Source of the DNA: Prevotella sp.
Lineage (GTDB): Bacteria; Bacteroidota; Bacteroidia; Bacteroidales; Bacteroidaceae
Reading direction: 5' to 3'
Assembly (NCBI GenBank): GCA_022769285.1
Contig: JALEKD010000048.1
Span: forward strand, 1-44,464
DNA length: 44,464 nt
The position numbers were made by a program, and so were the translations under genes. A model generated the notes under the pieces. That model was given only the letters and a program-made list of their open reading frames with translations. It did no database searches and was not told the DNA's origin. This document shows, one piece after another, positions 26,009 through 35,379 of this stretch (positions are counted from its first letter, which is position 1; every line of letters starts with the position of its first letter).

Positions 26009-26815
26009 CTATGCGTGGCGTGCCGCAGCGTCCTCAGCAGCCTCCTCGTCTTCCTTGGTAGGCTTAAACCGTCTTAGGGTGAAATTGTTGGTTAGGTAAT
26101 TTTTGCGCACCACGGGGTTTACAGCCAGTTCTTCGGGCGTTCCATGAAAGAGAATTTTTCCCTCGAACAGCAAGTAGGCTCGGTCAGTTATAGAGAGGGT
26201 GTCCTGTACGTTGTGGTCGGTTATCAGGATTCCGATGTTACGGTATTTGAGTCGCCAAACGATGTGCTGAATGTCCTCTACGGCAATGGGGTCTACACCG
26301 GCAAAAGGCTCGTCGAGCATCACAAACTTAGGGTTGATGGCCAGGCACCGTGCTATCTCCGTACGGCGTCGCTCGCCTCCCGATAGCTGTGTGCCCATGT
26401 TCTTGCGCACCTTGGTAAGGCGAAATTCCTTGATGAGGTTTTCCAGTTCGGTTATCTGCTGCTCGTGGGTCAGGTCTGTCATTTCGAGTACAGACATGAT
26501 ATTGTCCTCCACGCTCATCTGGCGAAACACGCTGGGCTCCTGCGGTAGATAGCCTATGCCGGCCCGTGCGTGCTTGTACACTGGGAATTTGGTAATCTCC
26601 ATGTCGTTAAGGAATACGTGGCCTCCGTTGGGTATCACCAGCCCGGTGGTCATGTAGAACGATGTGGTCTTGCCGGCACCGTTAGGTCCCAGCAGGCCCA
26701 CGATCTCTCCCTGGCGCACGTTGAAGTCCACTCCGTTGACTACCGTACGTTTGCCGTATCGCTTTACCAGTCCTTCGGTACGGAGGGTCATAACCTTGTC
26801 GTTACTTTCGCCCAT
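26009..26815 (-). CDS. lptB: LptB, ATPase of the LPS export system
   Basis: A 268-residue ABC ATPase. Walker A is GPNGAGKT (about residues 43-50), the signature is LSGGERRRTEIAR and Walker B is FVMLDEPFAGVDP; FAGVDPIAV with the following TDHNV is characteristic of LptB rather than other ABC ATPases. LptB powers LPS transport from the inner membrane with LptF and LptG, which are not in this window. The last 20 residues form an acidic, Ala-rich tail (EDEEAAEDAA) that is longer than in E. coli. It is transcribed divergently from mlaE. Confidence 0.93.
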   Translation of the reverse strand: MGESNDKVMTLRTEGLVKRYGKRTVVNGVDFNVRQGEIVGLLGPNGAGKTTSFYMTTGLVIPNGGHVFLNDMEITKFPVYKHARAGIGYLPQEPSVFRQMSVEDNIMSVLEMTDLTHEQQITELENLIKEFRLTKVRKNMGTQLSGGERRRTEIARCLAINPKFVMLDEPFAGVDPIAVEDIQHIVWRLKYRNIGILITDHNVQDTLSITDRAYLLFEGKILFHGTPEELAVNPVVRKNYLTNNFTLRRFKPTKEDEEAAEDAAARHA

Positions 26816-26834
26816 AATCCTATTTATTATCGTG

Positions 26835-26842
26835 CAAAATTA
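26835..26842 (-). promoter_or_regulatory. -7 element upstream of lptB
   Basis: TAATTTTG on the minus strand, 20 bases before the lptB ATG, fits TAnnTTTG; the leader would be very short. No clear -33 element. Confidence 0.45.
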
Positions 26843-26916
26843 CAAAAAATAAGGTAATTACGCCTATAATTTATAAAAACTATTGTCGTTATGGCAGTTT
26901 TTAAGTGAATTTTGGC

Positions 26917-26924
26917 TACTTTTG
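26917..26924 (+). promoter_or_regulatory. -7 element upstream of mlaE
   Basis: TACTTTTG fits TAnnTTTG and puts the start near 26931, about 18 bases before the mlaE ATG. Confidence 0.45.
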
Positions 26925-26948
26925 CAATATGAAAAGATAGTCAAGGCC

Positions 26949-27707
26949 ATGCTGATAATCAAATTATTGAAGAAATACCTGACCACTTTCGGCAGTTATG
27001 TCATCCTGATGGGGCGCGCGTTCAGCATCCCGGAGCGGATGCGTATGTTTGTCAAGCGTTATGTCAAGGAGATGTCTCAACTGGGTGTCGACTCTATTCC
27101 CATTGTACTGCTTATCTCGTTTTTTATAGGCGCCGTAATCTGTATACAGATGAAGGTGAATATACAGAGCCCCTGGATGCCCCGCTGGGTATCGGGCTAC
27201 ACCACCCGGGAAATCATGCTGCTCGAGTTCTCCAGTTCCATTATGTGTCTGATACTCTCTGGTAAGGTGGGCTCCAACATTGCTTCCGAGTTGGGTACCA
27301 TGCGGGTTACCCAGCAGATAGATGCGCTCGAAATCATGGGCGTCAACTCAGCCGGATACCTTATCTTACCCAAGATAGTGGGCCTGATGACTATGATGCC
27401 GGCCTTGGTGGTATTCTCTTCGGCTATGGGTATATTGGGAGCCTATGGCACGGCCTATATCGGCCATCTGCTACCGCCCGACGACCTCACCCTGGGGCTC
27501 CAGCACGCCTTTAATCCCTGGTTTGTGTGGATGAGCATTATCAAGAGTACGTTCTTTGCCTACATCATAGCCAGTGTGTCATCGTTCTTCGGCTACACGG
27601 TCGAAGGCGGGTCGGTCGAGGTAGGCAAGGCCAGTACCGATGCCGTGGTGTGCAGTTCGGTGCTGATATTATTCTCCGACGTATTCCTTACCCAAATTCT
27701 CAGTTAG
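26949..27707 (+). CDS. mlaE: MlaE, permease of the phospholipid (MCE) transporter
   Basis: A 252-residue inner-membrane protein with about five to six hydrophobic segments and the MlaE blocks LGVDSIPIVLLISFFIG and LSGKVGSNIASELGTM, the latter followed by QIDALEIMGV, the usual coupling region to the ATPase. It moves phospholipids between membranes and supports outer-membrane asymmetry. The frame is open upstream to 26883, but the ATG at 26949 lies after the promoter and matches relatives; the ATG at 26930 stops after three codons. It ends 1 base before mlaF. Confidence 0.93.
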   Translation: MLIIKLLKKYLTTFGSYVILMGRAFSIPERMRMFVKRYVKEMSQLGVDSIPIVLLISFFIGAVICIQMKVNIQSPWMPRWVSGYTTREIMLLEFSSSIMCLILSGKVGSNIASELGTMRVTQQIDALEIMGVNSAGYLILPKIVGLMTMMPALVVFSSAMGILGAYGTAYIGHLLPPDDLTLGLQHAFNPWFVWMSIIKSTFFAYIIASVSSFFGYTVEGGSVEVGKASTDAVVCSSVLILFSDVFLTQILS

Positions 27708-27708
27708 C

Positions 27709-28473
27709 ATGATAGAAGTAAAGAACCTTACCAAGTCGTTTGAAGACAAGACCGTACTGCGGGGCATTAGCGCCCGGTTTGAAACGGGCAAGACCAACCT
27801 CATCATCGGCCAGAGTGGTTCGGGCAAGACGGTGCTGATGAAGAATCTCGTGGGCCTGCTCACGCCTACCAGTGGCGAGGTGCTGTATGATGGGCGCGAC
27901 TTTGTGCGTATGTCTAAGCACGAGCGGGTTATGATGCGTCGCGAGATGGGTATGATATTTCAGGGTGCGGCCCTTTTCGACTCGCTTTCAGTGCGCGATA
28001 ACGTCCAGTTCCCCCTTGATATGTTTTCCTCGCTCAACTATGCCGACCGTGTGCGGCGCGCCGAGGAGTGCCTGGCCAGGGTTAATCTGTCAGAGGCGGC
28101 CGCTAAGTTTCCCGACGAGATTTCGGGTGGTATGCAGAAACGTGTGGCCATAGCCCGGGCTATCGTGCTCAATCCCAAGTATTTGTTCTGCGACGAGCCC
28201 AACTCGGGCTTGGACCCGCAGACCTCCCTCGTTATCGACGAACTGCTCTCCGACATTACCCGCGAGTATGGCATTACCACCATTATCAACACCCATGATA
28301 TGAACTCGGTTATGGGCATCGGCGAGAATATCATCTTTATATATCAGGGTACCAAGGAGTGGCAGGGCAAGAGTGCCGACATCATGGGCAGCACCAATAA
28401 GAAACTTACCGACTTTATCTTTGCCAGCGACTTGCTCAAGAAGATGAAACGCAGCGAGATGCACCAGGGCTAA
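27709..28473 (+). CDS. mlaF: MlaF, ATPase of the phospholipid transporter
   Basis: A 254-residue ABC ATPase. Walker A is GQSGSGKT (residues 34-41), the signature is ISGGMQKRVAIARA and Walker B is LFCDEPNSGLDP; the SGGMQKR form and NSGLDP are typical of MlaF. It is co-transcribed with mlaE. The MCE-domain protein MlaD that completes the complex is not in this window. Confidence 0.94.
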   Translation: MIEVKNLTKSFEDKTVLRGISARFETGKTNLIIGQSGSGKTVLMKNLVGLLTPTSGEVLYDGRDFVRMSKHERVMMRREMGMIFQGAALFDSLSVRDNVQFPLDMFSSLNYADRVRRAEECLARVNLSEAAAKFPDEISGGMQKRVAIARAIVLNPKYLFCDEPNSGLDPQTSLVIDELLSDITREYGITTIINTHDMNSVMGIGENIIFIYQGTKEWQGKSADIMGSTNKKLTDFIFASDLLKKMKRSEMHQG

Positions 28474-28888
28474 ATGCCTGTCTTCCTTGCCACCTTATAC
28501 CTTATTATGGTATAGGGGGCTCTCCCGTACTTGGCAGATACCGCGCCTCAGGCATCGGAATGATAACTACATGTCCCGTTGCTGATGTGCCAACTGTGGC
28601 GATGGCTGTCAGCTTGGTAGCATGGGTCTGTAGCGGTAGAAATGAAACCACAAGCACAAAAAATATTATGAAAAGCTATCCTCGATGGCATTGTTTTTGA
28701 TAGGTGATAACATGGTAACGCACAGCCAGCTATGGGCATCCCTGCGATGTGCCGTAGTGGCAGGGCGTTGACAGTGAGAAGCGCACTCCGGATGTCCAGT
28801 CCGCTGTGATCCACGATGGTGGTCATGGTCGCGTAGGCGGGGACAAATACAGGGACGCGCTTCGGAGGTCATTTTCAAATTAGTACGA
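28474..28888 (+). other. Gene-free gap between mlaF and rpoD
   Basis: About 415 bases with no gene I can support. A short stem near the start (TATACC at 28496-28501 with GGTATA at 28509-28514) could end the mlaF message, but it has no T-tract. I could not find a convincing TAnnTTTG promoter for rpoD here. Confidence 0.35.
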
Positions 28889-29764
28889 ATGAGACAGTTA
28901 AAGATTTCAGTAAGCAAGACCAACCGCGATGCCGACCAGGCCCTCAATAAGTATCTTACCGATATTAATCGCATACCGATGGTTACTATCGACGAGGAGG
29001 CCGAGCTTGCCCATAAGATAAAGCAGGGCGGTCGCGAGGGCACGAGGGCCAAGGACCGTCTGGTCGAGGCCAACCTGCGCTTTGTGGTGTCGGTGGCCAA
29101 ACAATATCAGCATCAGGGGCTGGCCCTGATAGACCTTATCAACGAGGGCAACATCGGCCTGGTCAAGGCGGCCGACCGTTTTGACGAAACGCGTGGCTTC
29201 AAGTTTATCTCTTACGCTGTATGGTGGATTAGACAGAGCATCGCGCAGGCTATAGCTGAGCAGAGCCGTATCGTGCGACTGCCTCTCAACCAGGTAAGCG
29301 ACCTCAGTATCATCAACCGTACCATCAACACATTCATGCAGGAGCACAACCGCATGCCGTCCGACACCGAGATAGCCGACCTGACAGACATTGATGAGGC
29401 CAAGATTAGGAAGATACGCAATGCGGACGGCCGTGGAGTGAGCGTCGACGCTCCTATCCAGGAGGGAGAGGACGGCTCGCTGATAGACATGATGGCTGCG
29501 GGTGGCGACAGCCGTACCGACCGCGAGGTAGACCACGAGAGTATGGAGCAAGACCTCAAGGACGTAATGCGCCATGTGCTCAGTCCCAAGGAAATTAAGA
29601 TACTCAGTTACTGCTATGGTGTCGGCTGCCGCGAGAAGGGCTTGGAGGAGATAGGTGATGAGATGAACCTTACCCGCGAGCGTGTGCGCCAGATTCGCGA
29701 GAAGAGTATCGCCAAGTTGCGTGACAGCGGCAATGCGCAGATACTGATGAAGTACTTAGGTTAA
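28889..29764 (+). CDS. rpoD: Primary RNA polymerase sigma factor (sigma-70 type)
   Basis: A 291-residue sigma factor lacking region 1.1, as is normal for the Bacteroidetes primary sigma. Region 1.2 is DADQALNKYLTDINRIP, region 2 runs from ANLRFVVSVAKQYQ through GFKFISYAVWWIRQSI, and region 4 holds GLEEIGDEMNLTRERVRQIR, which contacts the -33 element. It is the factor expected to read the TTTG ... TAnnTTTG promoters listed here. A hairpin follows the gene. Confidence 0.97.
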   Translation: MRQLKISVSKTNRDADQALNKYLTDINRIPMVTIDEEAELAHKIKQGGREGTRAKDRLVEANLRFVVSVAKQYQHQGLALIDLINEGNIGLVKAADRFDETRGFKFISYAVWWIRQSIAQAIAEQSRIVRLPLNQVSDLSIINRTINTFMQEHNRMPSDTEIADLTDIDEAKIRKIRNADGRGVSVDAPIQEGEDGSLIDMMAAGGDSRTDREVDHESMEQDLKDVMRHVLSPKEIKILSYCYGVGCREKGLEEIGDEMNLTRERVRQIREKSIAKLRDSGNAQILMKYLG

Positions 29765-29792
29765 TCGCCTCCCTGCTTTTAGCAACGACAAA

Positions 29793-29820
29793 GGCCCGTC
29801 ACATGGTGTGGCGGGCCCTT
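29793..29820. terminator. Bidirectional terminator between rpoD and the secretion operon
   Basis: GGCCCGTCACA (29793-29803) and TGTGGCGGGCC (29807-29817) form an 11-base stem with one wobble and a 3-base loop. T's follow on both sides, best on the minus strand, so it serves rpoD and the converging minus-strand operon. Confidence 0.75.
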
Positions 29821-29871
29821 GCCGTTATGGTCGTGGCCGTGGCGCAGGGTATGTGCCCCGTCCCCTAATGG

Positions 29872-30480
29872 TCAGAAGTAGTAGGCGGCACCTATCTGCC
29901 ACACGTTGCCCTTAGCCTGGAAGGCGCTGTAGGCATCGCGGCCTGTCTCGCCAGCCTTGCCACAACCTATATTATAATTAAGGTGTAGCTGCAGATGGCT
30001 GAGCAGCGAGGCACCCACGCCCACATTTACGCTGGTGTAGGTGTTCTTCCACTTCCAGTCTATGTTCTGGATGTCATCGGCTATGTTGAAGGCAAACTGA
30101 GGGCCCGCGAAGACAAACACGCTGGCCAGGCTGCCTATACCCACGCCATAGCGCAGGTTAATGGGTATGGCCAGCTGCTTCACCTTGATGGTCGACTCGT
30201 CGCGTACTATCTGCTCATATCCCCGGTCTACTAACACGTCGGCTGAGAATTGGTTGTACAGGGCCGAGGCATCTACGCTCAGTCCGGTGAGGGGCAGCGA
30301 CAGCTTGACAGTAGGGCCTATGTAGAAGCCTACGTTATTGCTCGAGTTGACGATGTCGCCCTTGAGCGACAGGGCGGCCAGGTTCAGTCCGCCCTTTACT
30401 CCCCACTTTATCTGTGCCTGAAGGGACGATACGCCCATCAGCATTAGCAGGGTCAGGAGGGTTACCATTCTTTTTCTCAT
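29872..30480 (-). CDS. Outer-membrane beta-barrel protein at the end of the por operon
   Basis: A 202-residue protein with a signal peptide (MRKRMVTLLTLLMLMGVSSLQA, then QIKWG) and barrel-like alternating strands that end in WQIGAAYYF. The first strand WGVKGGLNLA and the later LPINLRYGVG/FVFAGPQ pattern fit the PorT-family barrels (PF13568). It starts 40 bases after porN ends, on the same strand and with no visible promoter or terminator between them, so it is probably co-transcribed with the secretion genes. Whether it is a secretion component, such as an outer-membrane partner of PorK/PorN, cannot be told from sequence. Confidence 0.78.
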   Translation of the reverse strand: MRKRMVTLLTLLMLMGVSSLQAQIKWGVKGGLNLAALSLKGDIVNSSNNVGFYIGPTVKLSLPLTGLSVDASALYNQFSADVLVDRGYEQIVRDESTIKVKQLAIPINLRYGVGIGSLASVFVFAGPQFAFNIADDIQNIDWKWKNTYTSVNVGVGASLLSHLQLHLNYNIGCGKAGETGRDAYSAFQAKGNVWQIGAAYYF

Positions 30481-30520
30481 ATTCTTATTCTCTTTAGGGT
30501 TCGTCTCGTGTAGTTGCCTG

Positions 30521-31534
30521 TTAGTGGCGCTGGCGGCGTACCGTTATCCGCGCTGCTCCCGAGGTGGTCTTGGGGGCTGCCGGCGTGCGCCCTTTCTTTA
30601 CCGATGTGGTTTTGGCCCTGCGATTTTTCTTGGTGGCCTTTGCCGCCTTGTCTGCCACGGCCACACTGTCCACCGAGTCCTTGCGGGCCTTGTCTCCCCA
30701 GATGTTCTCCTCAAAGGCGGTTATCTCAGCCTCTATTCGCTTCTGTTCCTTGGTCATTGCCGAGTCGGTGGGGCAGTACTGTGCCAGCGTCTTGCCCAGC
30801 ATGTTGTTGGTCTTGTATATCTTGCCGCGGTACATGTTCTTTGCAAAATAGTCGTCCATACTCATTACGGCAGCGTTGTTCAGGTTGCTGGTCATCACGG
30901 TCTGCTTGACCAGGAACGGGGCCAAGTCTGCGTACTTTACCCAGAATAGCGGGTAGGCTGTGGCATTGTCGCCAAAGTCGTCCTCGCGTTTCATAATGGG
31001 GCAGAGGGCCAGCACCTGGGTGTGGAAAGTAGCGGTAGCCTGGTCGTAGTACACACTCTCCTTGATATAGTAAGCAGTAACCTCGCGCGAGGGGATATCG
31101 CTGTTGTCTATGTATATGCCACGGTTGGTCTTCTCGTAGAAAATGTGGTAGTTGTCTAAAAAGGCTTTGAGTTTAATCTGGGCATCGTCGGTAAACACCT
31201 CGTTGCCGTCCAGGCGATACTCGTAAGCCTTGATGTTGCCCGTCATAAGCAACTTGAAGATGTAGGTAAACAGGTTGACCTGGCTCCCCACCGCCTCGAC
31301 GGGGTAGTACAGGCTGGCGTTGGCATCATCGTGTAAGTCCAGCTCGCGGTATATGTCGCGGCGCCATACCACGTCGCTGCTCATCTGGGCCTTTACCGGA
31401 AACGAAATCTGCGCCCGGGGGCTGATGGCCCCGTTCTGGACGGCCGTCACGTTCTCCGTACGTCGCTTGGCGGGCTGTGCCAGGAGCGAGGCCGACAGGC
31501 CACAGACAAGGATTGTCAATAGTATCTTTCTCAT
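30521..31534 (-). CDS. porN: Type IX secretion protein PorN/GldN
   Basis: A 337-residue exported protein with a signal peptide (MRKILLTILVCGLSASLLA, then QPAKRR). The central domain carries the PorN/GldN blocks VVWRRDIYRELDL and YPLFWVKYADL. PorN forms a periplasmic ring with PorK at the outer membrane. The C-terminus is an unusually basic Lys/Arg/Ala-rich tail of about 40 residues. The start at 31534 is an ATG three codons inside a longer TTG frame; the ATG gives the better signal peptide. It lies 16 bases after porM. Confidence 0.92.
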   Translation of the reverse strand: MRKILLTILVCGLSASLLAQPAKRRTENVTAVQNGAISPRAQISFPVKAQMSSDVVWRRDIYRELDLHDDANASLYYPVEAVGSQVNLFTYIFKLLMTGNIKAYEYRLDGNEVFTDDAQIKLKAFLDNYHIFYEKTNRGIYIDNSDIPSREVTAYYIKESVYYDQATATFHTQVLALCPIMKREDDFGDNATAYPLFWVKYADLAPFLVKQTVMTSNLNNAAVMSMDDYFAKNMYRGKIYKTNNMLGKTLAQYCPTDSAMTKEQKRIEAEITAFEENIWGDKARKDSVDSVAVADKAAKATKKNRRAKTTSVKKGRTPAAPKTTSGAARITVRRQRH

Positions 31535-31550
31535 TGTAGTCAACTTTTTC

Positions 31551-33095
31551 TTATTTTACAATAACCTCCATGGGATAAGCTAAGGTACGTGTCAGACCAT
31601 CGGGGCCCACGGCGCGTACGCCACGGATGTAGAAACGGCGGTTGCGCGACAGGCGGCGGAAGGTCTCGCGCTGGCGGTCCGAGAACGAGGCCCCGTTAGA
31701 GGCTATGGGCACAGCATTGCCCATGTTGTCAAAGAACACCGTCTCAAATCCCACTACGCGGAACGGTATGTCTAATAGTCCGTCGTCTATGGCGGCATGT
31801 ACGCTGCTTATGCCCATCAGCGACGCCTTGGCCAGTCCGCCTCCCTTGAAGCGGTCGGTACCTATAGTGAGGTATGCCATGGGATCGGGCAGCTTGCGCA
31901 CGTGGAAGGTGAACTTGCCCATCTGTCTGCTGCCGCCAGCCTTGCGTGCCGCCACGGTGATGGTCACGTCGTGGCCTACGGCCGAAGGTCTGGCGATGTA
32001 GCGGCCCATACCGATGGAGCGGAATGAACCGCCCGTCATGGCTGCCGACACGTCGCTCAGCGGCACGCCGGGTATGCTGATGCTTATAGGGTTGTCATAG
32101 CCCGCATAGAGCACGTTCATCAGGTCGGCCGATACCGTGGCGCTGGGTGCCACCACGGTGTACTTCTGCGTGAAGTCGCGCCTTATCACGTCGCCGTTGA
32201 CATTGCGCATGGTGATGTAACCCCCGAACGAGTGCTCGCCCACGCCGCTGGCTGCAAATCGGTAGGTGTCGCCCGCTATGCGTCGTCCGCCTACATATAT
32301 CTCTGGTTTGAGGGTGGTGTCTACGGCGGCCATTACGATGCGCGCGCTGAAGGCGTCGCCGCTGATTACCGTCTTCGACTCGGGTATCACGTAGGCTTCG
32401 AGCTTGTTTACGCGTATGTCCTTGAGATCTATGTTGGATACCAGCGTGTGTAGCACCTCGCCCTCGGCATAGCGTACGTCGCTCTGTAGCTTGGACAGCA
32501 TGGTCACGGCGGCAGCCACAGGCATGTTCTCAAACATATACTGCTGCCAGTTCTTACCCATGGCATGCGCCCCCTTGGGCAGGGCGGTGGACAGGTTGCT
32601 GCTGATAATGCGGCGCTGGCGTTCGTCGGTCACCATGGTCAGAATGCGTTCGCGGTACGAGTTGATGGCCCTGTACAGCGCTCGTCCCTTGCCCGTTATC
32701 GGTGCCAGCATTACATGGCTGGCCGCCTCCAGGTTGTCCTTGTTCTTAATGTTGGCCAGGTCGGCTTTGTCACCGTCGGCCTCGGTCACTATCTGCACTT
32801 TGAGCTGCTGGGCCATGTTGTAGAGTGAGTCGCTCATCCTCTTTACCTGCGTGGCCTTGGCAAACCATTGGCGAACCTTGTCCGGGTTGGCCCTCATCTG
32901 CTGCTCGAAGCTGCCATAGAGGGCCTCGTTTTCCTCGGCCGAGTTCGCGGTGGTGCGGTTCAGGCTCTCCTCGACTATCGAGAAGCCGTTGAGCACCTCG
33001 GTAGATATGTTCAGCGCCAGCATCGCCATGAGGATGACGTACATCAGGTTAATCATCTTCTGGCGAGGGGTTATGGGTCTTTTCTTAATAGCCAT
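31551..33095 (-). CDS. porM: Type IX secretion protein PorM/GldM
   Basis: A 514-residue inner-membrane protein with one membrane segment near residues 14-36 (MINLMYVILMAMLALN) and a large periplasmic part. The opening KKRPITPRQKMINLMY and the later NISTEVLNGF are GldM hallmarks. PorM and PorL form the proton-driven motor of the secretion system, with PorM spanning the periplasm to the PorK-PorN ring. Its ATG directly follows the porL stop codon, so translation is probably coupled. Confidence 0.95.
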   Translation of the reverse strand: MAIKKRPITPRQKMINLMYVILMAMLALNISTEVLNGFSIVEESLNRTTANSAEENEALYGSFEQQMRANPDKVRQWFAKATQVKRMSDSLYNMAQQLKVQIVTEADGDKADLANIKNKDNLEAASHVMLAPITGKGRALYRAINSYRERILTMVTDERQRRIISSNLSTALPKGAHAMGKNWQQYMFENMPVAAAVTMLSKLQSDVRYAEGEVLHTLVSNIDLKDIRVNKLEAYVIPESKTVISGDAFSARIVMAAVDTTLKPEIYVGGRRIAGDTYRFAASGVGEHSFGGYITMRNVNGDVIRRDFTQKYTVVAPSATVSADLMNVLYAGYDNPISISIPGVPLSDVSAAMTGGSFRSIGMGRYIARPSAVGHDVTITVAARKAGGSRQMGKFTFHVRKLPDPMAYLTIGTDRFKGGGLAKASLMGISSVHAAIDDGLLDIPFRVVGFETVFFDNMGNAVPIASNGASFSDRQRETFRRLSRNRRFYIRGVRAVGPDGLTRTLAYPMEVIVK

Positions 33096-33914
33096 TTATT
33101 CTGCCTGGTTTGAAGTCTGTGACGTGGGTCGGCCCTGCATGTTCAGGGTCATGGCCTCTATCATACGGCTGTAGATGGCGTTGAGTTGTTCTATCTGTCG
33201 GGCCATCTTGCGGCTTTGCTCGTTAATCTGGTCTATAGTACTTATCTGCTGACTGGCACTCTTGAGCTGCATCTCATATACCCGGCTTATGCCCGTGAGG
33301 GTGCGGTTCAGGTTCTCCATCTCTATGCTGTCGGTGGCCAGGCGTGCGCTCTGCTCATTGACTTTACCTAAGGTCTCCACCAGTTTCTTCAGTTCCTCCA
33401 CATAGTCGCTCTGTGCCTGGGCCATGTCCGGGTGGGCGGCTATGGGTGCGGCGGTACCAGCCATGGCTGCCGGGGTGCCCATAGGGATGGTTGTGGCGTT
33501 AGCAGCGGTGGCTGCCCCATTTGAGGGAGTAGCCGCGGCATTGTTATAGGGGGCTGCGGCCATGCCCGATACTCCAGCGGTATAACTCGGGGCGGCAGCG
33601 GCTGGTGCCGCCATCTTCACCTGGTTGTCGGTGTCGTCCTCGTCCTTTTCCACATGGGTGGGCAGGTCGCGGCCCTCGGCCGTCTTGTCAAAGGGACGGT
33701 CAAAGGCCGATATGAAGAATACGAACACCTCGGTGCCCATACCTAAAAAGAGCCACCAGTTGGCTCCCGGCAGGTGGGTGAGCTTGCAGAGGGTTCCGAA
33801 AATCACGATTGACGCTCCCCAGCTGTATGCGTAGTTCAGGAAAGTCTGTCCGGGAACGCTGTCCATCCACTTCTGCAGACGGTAAACGATGTTGTACTTG
33901 CTATATTCTGCCAT
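33096..33914 (-). CDS. porL: Type IX secretion motor protein PorL/GldL
   Basis: A 272-residue inner-membrane protein with two membrane segments (about residues 24-43 and 53-71) and a cytoplasmic tail. The second segment has GTEVFVFFISAF; E62 matches the acidic residue that carries protons in GldL. After the membrane part comes a poorly conserved Ala/Pro-rich stretch (about residues 100-165), then a coiled-coil-like C-terminus (QLNAIYSRMIEAM). PorL and PorM are the stator and rotor-like motor parts. It begins 8 bases after porK. Confidence 0.95.
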   Translation of the reverse strand: MAEYSKYNIVYRLQKWMDSVPGQTFLNYAYSWGASIVIFGTLCKLTHLPGANWWLFLGMGTEVFVFFISAFDRPFDKTAEGRDLPTHVEKDEDDTDNQVKMAAPAAAAPSYTAGVSGMAAAPYNNAAATPSNGAATAANATTIPMGTPAAMAGTAAPIAAHPDMAQAQSDYVEELKKLVETLGKVNEQSARLATDSIEMENLNRTLTGISRVYEMQLKSASQQISTIDQINEQSRKMARQIEQLNAIYSRMIEAMTLNMQGRPTSQTSNQAE

Positions 33915-33922
33915 AATGTGTG

Positions 33923-35377
33923 TTATCGTTTGTTCTTTTTCTGTTTTGCACTCGACGAGTTAGCTAAGCTGCGTACGCAGCGGAACCCTATGTACGACCG
34001 TGGCTGGTTCTGGTACTCCCAGGTACGCCAGGCTGCCCGTATGAACGACTCGGGGTCTTTCCACGAGCCCCCTCGTACGCTTTTCTTCTTCAGTCGGTAC
34101 GGGTCTTCCTTGGCTGCTTTGTATTCCAACTGTGGGTTTAGGTCATTCATGGCCTCTACGCCTGCTTCTGTATAGATGGTGCTTGTCCACTCGGCCACGT
34201 TGCCAGCCATGTCGTACAGCCCATTGCTGTTGGCGGCATATATGCCCACCCGGCTGGTTATTAGATTGCCGTCCTTGGTATAGTTGCCACGGTCGGGTTT
34301 GAAGTTGGCGTAGAAGCATCCGTCACCGTTCTTCACGTCCTTGTTCTCCCAAGGAAACTCGTTGCCGGCCTTGCCGCGGGCGGCATACTCCCACTCGGCC
34401 TCGGTGGGCAGACGGTAGCGCTGTATGTAGCGGGCCTCGCCACCCAGCCCCTTGAGCAGGTAGTCGGTACGCCAGGCGCAGAAGGCGTTGGCCTGCTCCC
34501 AAGTAACGCCCACCACGGGGTAATCGTTGTAGGCAGGGTTGCTGAAGTAGTTACGGAGATACATTTCGTTGTCCGAATTCTGGAAGTCGTTAACCCAGAC
34601 GGTAGTATCAGGATACACGTTGACAATGTAGGTGTTAAGGAAGTCCCAAGGGCCGCTGAGCGGACGGTTGATGGTCTCGCGCACAATGTTGCCGTTATCG
34701 TCTATGTAGGCCGTGTCCTTCGATATCATAACCACCTCGTTGGGATCTACGCTCTGGTCCGTGTTCAGGTTACGCTCGGCGGGGTTCAGGCGGTTCCTGC
34801 GCAGCGCCGCGGTGGTATAGTCGTATATCTCGTACTTGTAGTTGAGCTGGCGGTAGTCCAGTAGCTTCTCGCCCGTTACCGGGTTGGTCGTATAGAGGCT
34901 CTCTATGGCTCTCTGCTCATCTTCGTTGGGTTTGCGGGGCAGCGGCTTACGCCAGTTGATGTGCGGCGTAACCGGTTCTCCGTACTTGTCCTCGGTAATC
35001 ATGTATGTCTCGTCGCCCGCGTAGGCTGGGTCAGCCAGGCGTGTACGCAGTATAGAGTCCTTGACATACTCTACAAACTGTTTGTACTTCGAGTTGGTCA
35101 CCTCGGTCTCGTCCATCCAGAAGCCGTCTACCGATATGTCCTTAACAGGGGTCTTTATGCCCCAGAGAGAGTCCTGGCGATCCAAGCCCATGTGCAGCGA
35201 ACCGCGTTCTATCTTGGTCATGCCGTAGGGAGTTGGCTCTGTAAAGGTGCGGCTGCCCACACCGGTTACCTCGCCACCCCGCCCGCCTGAGATGGCGGTC
35301 TTGCTGCCAAAGCAGCCTGTGAGTGCTGTTGCGAGGGCCATCAGACAGAGGGCCATTGTTATCTTGTCTTTTCTCAT
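33923..35377 (-). CDS. porK: Type IX secretion lipoprotein PorK/GldK
   Basis: A 484-residue lipoprotein (lipobox LTGC, Cys 22) with a formylglycine-generating-enzyme-like (SUMF1) domain: WMDETEVTNSKYKQF near residue 87, RLPTEAEWEYAARG near 325 and VRGGSWKDPE near 440. PorK is a member of this fold that binds PorN in the outer-membrane ring; the enzyme activity is not expected. It begins 2 bases after porP. Confidence 0.95.
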   Translation of the reverse strand: MRKDKITMALCLMALATALTGCFGSKTAISGGRGGEVTGVGSRTFTEPTPYGMTKIERGSLHMGLDRQDSLWGIKTPVKDISVDGFWMDETEVTNSKYKQFVEYVKDSILRTRLADPAYAGDETYMITEDKYGEPVTPHINWRKPLPRKPNEDEQRAIESLYTTNPVTGEKLLDYRQLNYKYEIYDYTTAALRRNRLNPAERNLNTDQSVDPNEVVMISKDTAYIDDNGNIVRETINRPLSGPWDFLNTYIVNVYPDTTVWVNDFQNSDNEMYLRNYFSNPAYNDYPVVGVTWEQANAFCAWRTDYLLKGLGGEARYIQRYRLPTEAEWEYAARGKAGNEFPWENKDVKNGDGCFYANFKPDRGNYTKDGNLITSRVGIYAANSNGLYDMAGNVAEWTSTIYTEAGVEAMNDLNPQLEYKAAKEDPYRLKKKSVRGGSWKDPESFIRAAWRTWEYQNQPRSYIGFRCVRSLANSSSAKQKKNKR

Positions 35378-35379
35378 AA

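Noticed and set aside
28548..29100. Minus-strand frames upstream of and over rpoD
   Set aside because: They overlap the start of rpoD and show no family likeness.
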